Positions 53,636 to 61,713 of a stretch of 64,000 bases of DNA are shown here, piece by piece. A model generated the notes under the pieces. That model saw only the letters and a program-made list of their open reading frames with translations, did not search any database and was not told where the DNA came from. The stretch lies in the NCBI RefSeq assembly GCF_001294645.1, contig NZ_CP011868.1, forward strand, positions 2,294,001 to 2,358,000. Reading direction: 5' to 3'. Position 1 is the stretch's first letter; each line of letters begins with the position of its first letter. The stretch is from Pseudonocardia sp. HH130629-09. GTDB taxonomy: Bacteria; Actinomycetota; Actinomycetes; Mycobacteriales; Pseudonocardiaceae. A program made the translations under genes and the position numbers.

Positions 53636-55006
53636 CGGGTCGCGTTCGTCGGTGCCGACCCGGTCGTGCCCAGCGCGCTGCGCCTCGGGGGTGGTGCGGC
53701 CGTCGCGCTCGCCGCGAAGTCGGTCGGGATGGCCGCGGTGCATCGCGACCGCGGCGGCGACGGCCAGGACGTCACCGTCGACGTGCGGCGCGCCCCGCAC
53801 CGGCTCTGCCCGTTCTACGACCGCCGCTGGGAGCTGGTGAACGGGTACCCGGCCGCCAGCCCGGCGATCACCTCGCAGGCGCTGGGTTTCTCGTTCCACC
53901 GCACCCGCGACGACCGCTGGGTGATGCCGCTCAACCCCTACCCCGCACTGCGGGCCCGGGCCGAGACCTTCCTCGGGGCCCCGGAGAGCGGCGTCGCCGA
54001 CGCGGTCGCCCGGTGGGACGCCGCCGAGCTGGAGGAGGCCGCGAGCGATGTCGGCATCGTCATGCCGATGGCCCGTACCCCCGGCGAATGGCTCGCGACC
54101 GAGCAGCACGCGGCGCTGGCCGGCACTGCGCCGATCACCCTGCGCCGCATCGGCGACGCGCCGCCCGAGCCGTTCCCGCAGCGCCGCCGCGCCGACCTCC
54201 CGCTGGACGGGCTGCGCGCGCTCGGGATGGGCCACGTCATCGCGGGCGCCGGGACCGGGCGGGCGCTGGCCCTGCACGGCGCGGACGTGCTGAACATCTG
54301 GCGCCCCACGGAGTTCGAGCACGACAGCACCTACGTCACCGCGAACGTCGGCGTCCGGTCCGCCACGGTGGACCCGCACACCGCCGACGGCGCCGCGCTG
54401 CTGCGCGGGCTGCTCGCCGACGCCGACGTGTTCTACGCCAACCGCCGCCCCGGCTACCTGGCCCGGCTCGGGCTGTCCGCCGAGGAGGCCGCCGCGGTGC
54501 GACCGGGCATCGTGCACGCGACGAACACCCTGCACGGGCCGATCGGGCCGTGGGCGCACCGCGTCGGGTTCGACCAGTCCGCGGGCACCCTGGTCGGGAT
54601 GATGACCCTGGAGGGCGGCTCGGCCACCGACCCGACGGTGACGCCCCGGCTCTCGCCGATCCTGGTCGTCAACGACTACATCGTGTCCTGGCTGACCGCC
54701 GCCGGGATCGCCGCGGCCCTGCGCCGCCGCGCGGTGGGGGGTGGGTCCTGGGCGGTGGAGGTGTCGCTGGCCCGGGCCGCGCTCTGGATGCTGGAGCTCG
54801 GGGTGCTCGACCTCGGCTACGCCCGCGAGGTCGCGGGCACCGGGGAGCGGCACGCCTACCCCGCCCCGGAGACGTTCACCGCGCAGACCCCGCTCGGGCA
54901 CTACCAGGGGGTGACCGACCAGGTCACGATGAGCGCGACGCCGGGGGAGTACCGCACGGTCCTCGTCCCGCGCGGCTCCGGGCGTCCGGAGTGGCTGCCC
55001 CGCTGA
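53636..55006 (+). pseudogene. CaiB-type CoA-transferase gene, 3' fragment
   Basis: About 456 codons continuing the interrupted gene: RVAFVGADPVVPSALRLGGG at the border, then two CaiB-like parts (LDGLRALGMGHVIAGAGTGRALALHGADVLNIWRP; PGIVHATNTLHGPIGPWAHRVGFDQSAGTLVGMM; ILVVNDYIVSWLTAAGIAAALRRRAVGGGSW). These enzymes move CoA between carboxylic acids. GTG at 53666 could start a shortened protein lacking only the N-terminus, so residual activity cannot be excluded. With the AtuA-like gene it suggests catabolism of a terpenoid or branched acid. Confidence 0.85.
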
Positions 55007-55054
55007 GGCCGGGGCCCGCTGACCCGTCGACCCGCCGCTCGACGGCCATGATCG

Positions 55055-55723
55055 TCAGGACGAGCGCGGCACCCGCCGCGGCCTGCTCACGAGCCCGACC
55101 ACGGCGCCGAGCCCGAACACCGCGATGTAGGCCAGGTCCAGGTCGCGCACCGCACGTAGGGTCGGCTCGTAGAGCCCGAACACCGACAGCAGGGAACGAG
55201 CCGGAGAACCCCGGCAGCACCAGCGCGCACACCGCGACCGCCGCGGCCAGCCCGACCAGGAGCATCGGCGGGCGGCCGTCGCCGACGACAGGGGGAGCCC
55301 ACCGACGGCGAACGTCGCCGCGAATGCGACGACGACCAGCGCCCACTCCGGCAGCCCGCGCAGCCGCCCGGTGATCCGCATGGGGAGCACCACCGACGCG
55401 GCGACCATCCCCAGGAACACCGCCCGAGCGCCGACGGGGTGGTCCTCGATCAGCCCCGGGAGGACCTGCGAGGCCGCCAGCACCGTGCCCAGCCCCACGG
55501 GCACCAGCAGGCCCCGGTCCAGCCGTCGCAGCTCCTCGCGGGGCGTCACGTCACCGCCCGCCGCGCCCGGCAGCAACGCCCGGGCCGCGCCGACGAGGTG
55601 CGCACCCTGGGCGATCAGGCGCTCGTAGATCCCGACGATCAGGGCCATGGTCCCGCCGCTGACCCCCGGGATGGTCTCGCCCACGCCGATCGCGGCCCCA
55701 CGGGCCAGATGAACAACGGACAT
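55055..55723 (-). CDS. DUF368 membrane protein with an internal frame-shifted segment
   Basis: A 222-residue protein related to DUF368 carriers, which contain two P-G-x-S-G repeats. The first repeat is intact (ARGAAIGVGETIPGVSGGTMALIVGIYERL). The second is coded in another frame: between the G run at 55291-55295 and GGG 55192-55194 the proper frame reads VVGDGRPPMLLVGLAAAVAV and CALVLPGFSGSF, while the open frame reads an Arg/Cys/Trp-rich sequence. Two compensating single-base differences explain this. As written, the protein would lack a helix and the second motif. DUF368 proteins include polyprenyl-phosphate flippases. ATG 55723 was chosen over GTG 55735. Confidence 0.75.
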   Translation of the reverse strand: MSVVHLARGAAIGVGETIPGVSGGTMALIVGIYERLIAQGAHLVGAARALLPGAAGGDVTPREELRRLDRGLLVPVGLGTVLAASQVLPGLIEDHPVGARAVFLGMVAASVVLPMRITGRLRGLPEWALVVVAFAATFAVGGLPLSSATAARRCSWSGWPRRSRCARWCCRGSPARSLLSVFGLYEPTLRAVRDLDLAYIAVFGLGAVVGLVSRPRRVPRSS

Positions 55724-55873
55724 ACGCGACAACACAGGCCAGGACGGTGCCGATCGGGCGACGAACGGCGACAGACGGGTGAACTCTCGTTCGCATCACC
55801 AAGGATCGGGGCAACCGGTTGCGTGCCGATACGTCCGAGGAGACGTACGCACCATGACGATCGGGGGACTGAC

Positions 55874-56548
55874 ATGGACGGGTACGTCCTGCACCGCACC
55901 GCCCGCTGGGCCGTGACCATCGCCGCCTGCGGAGCGGTGCTGGCCGGCTGCGGGGGCGGCGGCGACTGGCCGACCGCCGCCGGCTCCGGCGGCACCTCCA
56001 CGCCGCCGAGCACCGCCGCACCGACGACGAGCACCCCGGTGTCCGACGCCGGGAACCCCGGGGCCGGTGCCGGTGCCGGCGGCGCGCACACCGGCACCGG
56101 GGGGACCGAGGCGGGCGGCGACGAGCGCTGCCACACCTCCGAGCTGGCCGGCTCGGTCGCGGCCGACCCGGGCGGCGGGGCCGCGGGCTCGTCGTACGTG
56201 ACGCTGACGCTGCGCAACCAGAGCGGCCGCACCTGCTACCTGCGCGGCTTCCCCGGCGTGTCCTACGTCGGCGGCGACGACGGCCACCAGATCGGCCCGG
56301 CCGCCGCGATGCAGGGTGGGCACGGCGACCCGGTCCGGCTCGCCCCGGGCGGGAGCGCCGGTGCGACACTGCGGGTGGTGAACGTGCGCAACTTCGACGA
56401 GGCCGCCTGCCGCCCGACGGCGGTTCGCGGACTGCGCGTCTACCCGCCCGGCGAGACCGACTCGCTGTTCGTCCCGATGGAGGGCACCGGCTGCGCCGCC
56501 AGCCCGCCCGGGGACCAGCTGGTGATCCAGGCGTTCACCGCTCGCTGA
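55874..56548 (+). CDS. DUF4232 lipoprotein
   Basis: A 224-residue secreted lipoprotein. The signal peptide ends in a lipobox, AVLAGC, with the lipidated Cys at residue 26; a Thr/Ser/Pro/Gly linker follows (to about residue 80). The DUF4232 domain covers the rest: SSYVTLTLRNQSGRTCYLRGFPGVSYVG, RLAPGGSAGATLRV, and paired cysteines (CHTSEL...TCYL; AACRPT...TGCAA) that probably form disulfides. Function unknown; such proteins are frequent on actinobacterial surfaces. GGGGGA precedes the ATG. A hairpin follows ten bases after the stop. Confidence 0.88.
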   Translation: MDGYVLHRTARWAVTIAACGAVLAGCGGGGDWPTAAGSGGTSTPPSTAAPTTSTPVSDAGNPGAGAGAGGAHTGTGGTEAGGDERCHTSELAGSVAADPGGGAAGSSYVTLTLRNQSGRTCYLRGFPGVSYVGGDDGHQIGPAAAMQGGHGDPVRLAPGGSAGATLRVVNVRNFDEAACRPTAVRGLRVYPPGETDSLFVPMEGTGCAASPPGDQLVIQAFTAR

Positions 56549-56557
56549 TCCGCGTCT

Positions 56558-56584
56558 GGGCCCGGTCCGCCGCGGACCGGGCCC
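56558..56584 (+). terminator. Hairpin terminator after the DUF4232 gene
   Basis: An 11-bp perfect stem GGGCCCGGTCC (56558-56568) with 56574-56584 and a five-base loop, ten bases after the stop codon. Confidence 0.75.
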
Positions 56585-56630
56585 CGCGGGGCCACGGGCG
56601 GCCGCCACGACGTGGAGGAGACGACCCCGC

Positions 56631-58334
56631 ATGACCCCGCACGAGCGCTCGGCCACGCCCCGCAGACGCGGCGACGTCGCGGCTCTCGGCCACCGGCTCC
56701 ACGACCTCGACGGAGCGTCCTACCGCTCCTACCAGGACCTCACCGGAGTCTGGACGGGGGAGCACGGCTACGACCTCGAGATCCGGACGGTGCAGGCCGA
56801 CCCGTTCGCGCCGCCGTCGCGGCTGCGGGTGACCGTGCCCGCCCGGACCGCCGGGCTGCCGCCCGGCCTGTACGACGGACCCGTGCGGGCGCGTGCCCTC
56901 GCCGGGTTCCTGGCCCGCGCCCTGCGCCGCGCCCTGGAGCGCAGCACCGTGCGGATCGACGCGGGTGGCCAGGAGGTGCTCGACCGCAGTGCGGTCCGCA
57001 TCCGGCCCGACGGGACGGTCGTCGCCGAGCCGTCGGTGCCGCTGCCCGGCCGGGGTCGGCGGATCGACGGCCGGGCGGCGGTCGCGGAGGTCACGGTCGC
57101 GCTGCCGCGCGCGGTGCTGGGGGCGCTGCGCTGGGAGACCGCCGACACCGCCGCCGCCGAGGAGTTCGTGGAGACCGTCGTCGACGCCGGTGCCCTGCGC
57201 GACGCGCTGGCCGGTCGCGGCCTGGTCGGGTTCGTCGCCGACGGCGCGGTGCTGCCGCGGGCATCCGGCGTCGACGACCGGCCGCTGGTGGGCGGGGTGC
57301 CGTTCGTCTCCCCGCCGGAGCTGCGCGTGAGCCTGGAGGTCCCGCACCGCGGCACGGTGACCGGCATGGGCGTCCCCGACGGCGTCACGCTGATCGTCGG
57401 CGGTGGCTACCACGGCAAGTCCACGCTGCTGCGTGCGCTGGAGAACGGCGTGTACGACCACGTCCCCGGCGACGGACGCGAGCTCGTCGTCGCCCGCGCC
57501 GACGCGGTGTCGGTGCGCGCCGAGGACGAGCGGTCGGTGCAGCGCGTCGACGTGTCGGCCTTCGTCACCGGCCTGCCGTCCGGGAACCCCACCGACGACT
57601 TCTCCACGGAGTCGGCGTCCGGCTCGATCTCGCAGGCCGCCGCCACGGTGGAGGCGCTGGAGGCCGGCGCCGGCGTGCTGCTGATCGACGAGGACACCGC
57701 AGCCACCAACGCCATGATCCGCGACGACCGGATGCGCGCGCTGATCCCGGCCGAGCCGCTGGTCCCGTTCGCCGAGCGGGTCCGGCCGCTGCACCGCGGG
57801 CACGGGGTGTCCACCGTGCTCGTCATGGGCGGCTCGGGGGAGTACCTCGCCCGCGCCGACACCGTGATCCTGCTGCAGGACTACGTCGCCTCCGAGGTCA
57901 CCGGCCGGGCCCGGGAGATCGCCGGACGGTCCGACGAGGCGACCGACGCCGCGTTCCCGGCGTTCGCCCGCCGCGAGTTCGACCCCCGCACCGTGGACGC
58001 CTCGGTACGTGGGCGGCGCAGGATCACCGCCCGCGGCCGCGGGCGGCTCACCTTCGGTGCCGAGGACATCGACCTGTCCGCGGTGGCCCAGCTCGCCGAC
58101 CCCGGCCAGACCACGGGGGTCGGGTACGCCCTGGCCGCCCTCGACCTGCGTGGGGTCACCCTCGCCGAGGCATTGGAGCGGCTGGAGGAGGCCGTGTGTC
58201 ACGGCGGGACCGATGCGATCACCCGGGGCGCGCCGGTGGACGTCGCGGTGCCGCGACGGCACGAGGTCGCGGCCGCGCTGAACCGGTTGCGACGCGCACG
58301 TGTGACGCACCTCCACGGAAACGGTCAGGTCTGA
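56631..58334 (+). CDS. ABC-class predicted ATPase (ABC_ATPase family)
   Basis: A 567-residue soluble protein of the ABC_ATPase family (not a transporter subunit). Walker A is GGGYHGKSTLL (about residues 261-271), Walker B LLIDEDTAATNAMI, and a signature-like SASGSISQAAATVEALEAG precedes it. The N-terminal half is family-specific (DLDGASYRSYQDLTGVW; TVQADPFAPPSRLRV). The cellular role is unknown; homologues occur in bacteria and fungi. GGAGGAG lies about 12 bases before the ATG. No transporter genes adjoin it. Confidence 0.85.
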   Translation: MTPHERSATPRRRGDVAALGHRLHDLDGASYRSYQDLTGVWTGEHGYDLEIRTVQADPFAPPSRLRVTVPARTAGLPPGLYDGPVRARALAGFLARALRRALERSTVRIDAGGQEVLDRSAVRIRPDGTVVAEPSVPLPGRGRRIDGRAAVAEVTVALPRAVLGALRWETADTAAAEEFVETVVDAGALRDALAGRGLVGFVADGAVLPRASGVDDRPLVGGVPFVSPPELRVSLEVPHRGTVTGMGVPDGVTLIVGGGYHGKSTLLRALENGVYDHVPGDGRELVVARADAVSVRAEDERSVQRVDVSAFVTGLPSGNPTDDFSTESASGSISQAAATVEALEAGAGVLLIDEDTAATNAMIRDDRMRALIPAEPLVPFAERVRPLHRGHGVSTVLVMGGSGEYLARADTVILLQDYVASEVTGRAREIAGRSDEATDAAFPAFARREFDPRTVDASVRGRRRITARGRGRLTFGAEDIDLSAVAQLADPGQTTGVGYALAALDLRGVTLAEALERLEEAVCHGGTDAITRGAPVDVAVPRRHEVAAALNRLRRARVTHLHGNGQV

Positions 58335-58387
58335 CTGTTAGAGTGCCTCCGAGCACGTGCACCGACGCACCGTCACCGGAGGACCCC

Positions 58388-59245
58388 ATGACCGAGACCG
58401 CCCAGCGGGACCTGAACGGCCGCACCATCGTCATGTCCGGCGGCAGCCGCGGCATCGGCCTCGCGATCCTGCTCGCCGCCGCCCGCCGCGGCGCGAACGC
58501 CGTCATCCTGGCCAAGACCGACCAGCCCGACCCGCGTCTGCCCGGCACCGTGCACACCGCGGTCGCCGAGATCGAGCAGGCCGGGGGCAAGGCCGTCGCC
58601 GTCGTCGGGGACGTGCGGGTCGAGGCGGACGTGGAACGCGCCGTCGCCACCGCCGCCGAGACCTTCGGCGGCGTCGACATCGTCGTCAACAACGCCAGCG
58701 CGCTGAACATCAGCGGCACCGCCGATGTGACGCCCAAGCGCTACGACCTCATGCAGTCGATCAACTCGCGCGGCACCTACCTGCTGACCCGGACCGCGCT
58801 GGACCACCTCAAGGCTTCCTACGACGCGCAGGTCCTCACCCTGTCCCCGCCGATCAACCTCGACCCGAAGTGGCTCGGCGCGTTCCCGCCCTACATGCTC
58901 TCCAAGTACGGCATGTCGCTGCTGACCCTGGGCTGGGCGCACGAGTTCGCCGGTGACGGCATCCGGGCCAACTGCCTGTGGCCGCGCACCACCATCGCGA
59001 CGGCGGCCGTGACGAACCTGCTGGGCGGTGACCAGGTCGCCGGGCGCGCCCGTACCCCCGAGATCATGGCCGACGCGGCCCTGGCGATCCTGACCGATCC
59101 GGCGCGCCCCACCGGGCACACCTTCATCGACGACGAGGTGCTCGCCGCGCACGGCGTCACCGACCTCACCCCCTACGGCGACTCCGAGCACAACGACATC
59201 GACTTCTTCCTCGAGGGCACCGACCCGGCCGACCTGCCGGTGTGA
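58388..59245 (+). CDS. SDR oxidoreductase, HSDL2-like
   Basis: A 285-residue short-chain dehydrogenase: glycine motif MSGGSRGIGLAI (TGxxxGxG variant), NNASALN, and the active-site pair in YMLSKYGMSLLTLGWA (YxxSK). The substrate Ser appears as LTLSPPINLDPKW. The pattern resembles the N-terminal domain of hydroxysteroid dehydrogenase-like protein 2, thought to act in fatty-acid metabolism. The C-terminus ends with acidic residues (DSEHNDIDFFLEG). GGAGGA stands a few bases before the ATG. Confidence 0.9.
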   Translation: MTETAQRDLNGRTIVMSGGSRGIGLAILLAAARRGANAVILAKTDQPDPRLPGTVHTAVAEIEQAGGKAVAVVGDVRVEADVERAVATAAETFGGVDIVVNNASALNISGTADVTPKRYDLMQSINSRGTYLLTRTALDHLKASYDAQVLTLSPPINLDPKWLGAFPPYMLSKYGMSLLTLGWAHEFAGDGIRANCLWPRTTIATAAVTNLLGGDQVAGRARTPEIMADAALAILTDPARPTGHTFIDDEVLAAHGVTDLTPYGDSEHNDIDFFLEGTDPADLPV

Positions 59246-59382
59246 GCGCCGCGCGGCTCCCAACGGTGACCGGTTGACCCCATCGGGTGACATCCGGAAC
59301 CGCCGGGAGTCCGCGGGCGACCTCTCCCGACGGCGCGGGCACACCGCCCGCCACACCCGGACCGACGACGAGGAGCACCCGA

Positions 59383-59580
59383 GTGCGACACATCGCCACC
59401 TTCTGCGGCAGCTGCAACTGCGGATGCCCCGAGCTGTTCGTCGACGACGCCGCCGTCCCGGAGAAGCGGATCGTCATCACCGACGACTTCGGCCAGCGCG
59501 TGCAGATGAGCGTCGACCAGTTCGCCGACCTCGTCGCCTCGGTGCGCAACGGCGTGCTGGACGAGCTCGTCGCGGGCTGA
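59383..59580 (+). CDS. Small cysteine-rich conserved protein
   Basis: A 65-residue protein starting RHIATFCGSCNCGCPELFVDDA. Four cysteines form a C-x2-C-x-C-x-C cluster near the N-terminus, followed by an ordinary helical C-terminus (RIVITDDFGQRVQMSVDQFADLVASVRNGVLDELVAG). I do not recognise the family with certainty. The cluster could bind a metal or an iron-sulfur centre, or serve as a substrate for modification. GTG at 59383 follows GAGGAG at 59370-59375 by seven bases. It is convergent with the next gene, four bases away. Confidence 0.75.
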   Translation: MRHIATFCGSCNCGCPELFVDDAAVPEKRIVITDDFGQRVQMSVDQFADLVASVRNGVLDELVAG

Positions 59581-59584
59581 GCCG

Positions 59585-60625
59585 CTACGCGGTCGCGGGG
59601 CCGCCGGGAACAGTCCCGGCGGCCCCGTCGTCTGTGTGCGGGCCGCCGAGGGGGCCCTCGGCGGGGTGGCCGGCCGGGTGGTCGGGTGTCCCGGCGAGCC
59701 GGCCCGCGAGGTCGGCCAGCGCGTCGCGCAGCGGCGCGGCGCGCTCGCTGAACCCGGCCTGGGCGCGGGCGTACTCGGCGCGTCCGGCGGGTGTCTCGAT
59801 CCGCACCGGGTCGAACCCGTGGCCGGACAGGTCGTAGGGGGAGGCGCGCATGTCCAGCTCACGGACGTCCGCGGCGAGGGCGAAGCAGTCGGCGACCAGC
59901 TCCGACGGTACCGCCGGGGCGAGCTTGTAGGCCCACTTGTAGAGGTCCATCGTCGCGTGCAGGCAGCCCGGCTGCTCCATCTCGACCTGCCGCTCGCGGG
60001 TGGGCACGAGCTCGTTGCGCGGGGCCGCGGCGTCGGTGAAGAACCGGTAGGCGTCGTAGTGGGTGCAGCTGATCCGCGCCGACTCGACGACGGCGTCGGT
60101 GCCCGCCCGCCCGAGACGCAGCGGCACCGTGTCCCGGTGCCGGGCGTCGTCGGTGCGGTAGACCATCGCCCACTCGTGCAGGCCGAAGCAGCCCAGCCGG
60201 GGCGGCCGGGACCGGGTCGCGACCAGCAGCCGGTGCACGAACGCCGCGGTCGTCCGGAGCCGCTGCGGGGCCGCCGCGGGGTCGAACAGGACCGTGCCGT
60301 CGGGCCGGGTGACGTGGCCGGGGCGGTGGGCGAGTTCCGCGGCGTCGGCGAGCGCGACGCCGGGGCCCGGGTCCCAGCGCTCCAGCTGGGCGGGGCGGTG
60401 GGAGTAGTAGGTGAACAGGAAGTCCCACACCGGGTGCGGCTCGCCGCGCCGTCGCCGCTCGCGGTGCGGCCCGGTCCAGGCCGCGACCCGCTCACGGTGG
60501 GCCGCCGCCCGTGCCCGCCAGGTCGCGCCGTCGAGGACGGGGACGGTGGCGCCCGGGGCCGAGACGCGCGGGGTCGGCCCGGGTGAGGTCGGCACGGACG
60601 GGGGCGGCACGGACGGCGGCGGCAC
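59585..60625 (-). CDS. Conserved actinobacterial protein annotated as 3-methyladenine DNA glycosylase
   Basis: A 346-residue protein with the segments AAAHRERVAAWTGPHRERRRRGEPHPVWDFLFTYYSHRPAQLERW, LGCFGLHEWAMVYRTDD, RISCTHYDAYRFFTDAA and EQPGCLHATMDLYKWAYKLAP. Proteins of this pattern are commonly labelled 3-methyladenine DNA glycosylase in Streptomyces, but I see no helix-hairpin-helix or other glycosylase motif, so the label should not be trusted. The abundant conserved His, Cys and Asp suggest a metalloenzyme. The first 25 residues are Pro/Ser repeats. Confidence 0.6.
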   Translation of the reverse strand: MPPPSVPPPSVPTSPGPTPRVSAPGATVPVLDGATWRARAAAHRERVAAWTGPHRERRRRGEPHPVWDFLFTYYSHRPAQLERWDPGPGVALADAAELAHRPGHVTRPDGTVLFDPAAAPQRLRTTAAFVHRLLVATRSRPPRLGCFGLHEWAMVYRTDDARHRDTVPLRLGRAGTDAVVESARISCTHYDAYRFFTDAAAPRNELVPTRERQVEMEQPGCLHATMDLYKWAYKLAPAVPSELVADCFALAADVRELDMRASPYDLSGHGFDPVRIETPAGRAEYARAQAGFSERAAPLRDALADLAGRLAGTPDHPAGHPAEGPLGGPHTDDGAAGTVPGGPATA

Positions 60626-60652
60626 GGTGTCCGACCGTACGACGCGCGTGGG

Positions 60653-61713
60653 TCAGGCCGGGGTGCCGGGGGCGTGGGTGGCGTCGCGGACGCTGCCCAC
60701 GAACGCCTCGGTGAGGTCCTCCATGGTGACCACGCCGACGGTGGTGTCGTGCTCGTCTACGGCGCGGGCCAGGTGTGCCCGGGCGGCCCGCAGCGTGGCG
60801 AGCGCCTCGTCGAGGCGGGCCGAGGCCGGGACCGACGGCAGGCTGCGGACCCGCTGCGGCGGGATCGTCGCGGACTCGGCGTCGGCGAGATCCAGCACGT
60901 CCTTGACGTGCAGGTACCCGGTCAGCCTGCCCTGTGCGCCGCGGATCGGGAACCGTGAGTACCCGGTCCGCTCGACGGCCTCGGTGAGCGCGGAGACCGT
61001 CGTCGTCCCGCCGGGGCCGGCGTCGAGGCACACCAGGTCCTCCAGCGCGACGACGACGTCGGAGACGGTCGCCTCCGCCGAGGACAGGGTCCGCTCGATC
61101 CGCGAGCTCTCCGAGTCGTCGAGCAGGCCCTCACGGCGCGAGTCGCCCAGCATCTCGGCGAGCTCCCCGGTGGTGAACGCGGTCTCCAGCTCGTCGCGCG
61201 GGGTCACCCCGACCAGGCGCAGGGTGGCGTTGGCCATCGCGTTGAACAGGTCGATGAACGGGCGGGTGACCCGGGTCCACACCAGGAACGGGGGACCAGC
61301 AGGATCGCCGCGCGCTCCGGGCCCGCGATCGAGATGTTCTTCGGCACCATCTCGCCGAGCATCATGTGCGCGACGACGACGATCATCAGCGACACCGCGA
61401 ACGCGACCGGGTAGGCGAACGACTCCGGCACCCCGACCGCCTCGAGCGGACCGTCGATGAGGTGCGCCACGGCCGGCTCGCCGAGTCGGCCGAGCAGCAG
61501 CGACGCGATGGTGATGCCCAGCTGGGAGGCCGCGAGCATCCGGGACAGGTCGTGCGAGGCGTCGAGGACCCGCTGCGCCCCGGCGGAGCCGGCGTCGGCC
61601 ATGGCCTCCAGGCGGTCCTTGCGGCCGGAGATCAGCGCGAACTCCGCGGCGACGAAGAAGGCGTTCACCCCGAGCAGGGCGACGGCGGCGAGCAGTGCGA
61701 GCAGGTCGTTCAC
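60653..61713 (-). pseudogene. CNNM/CorC (HlyC/CorC) membrane protein with one frameshift
   Basis: The N-terminal CNNM transmembrane domain (LLALLAAVALLGVNAFFVAAEFALISGRKDRLE to LGEMVPKNISIAGPERAAILLVP) and the C-terminal CBS pair (RLVGVTPRDELETAFTTGELAEML...VALEDLVCLDAG...TTVGVVTMEDLTEAFVG) are in different frames. They join if one C is added to the run that appears as GGGGG at 61291-61295. Then the protein has about 353 residues. Such proteins export magnesium or other divalent ions. The GTG overlaps the stop of the paralogue upstream. Either a recent mutation or a sequence error. Confidence 0.8.
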
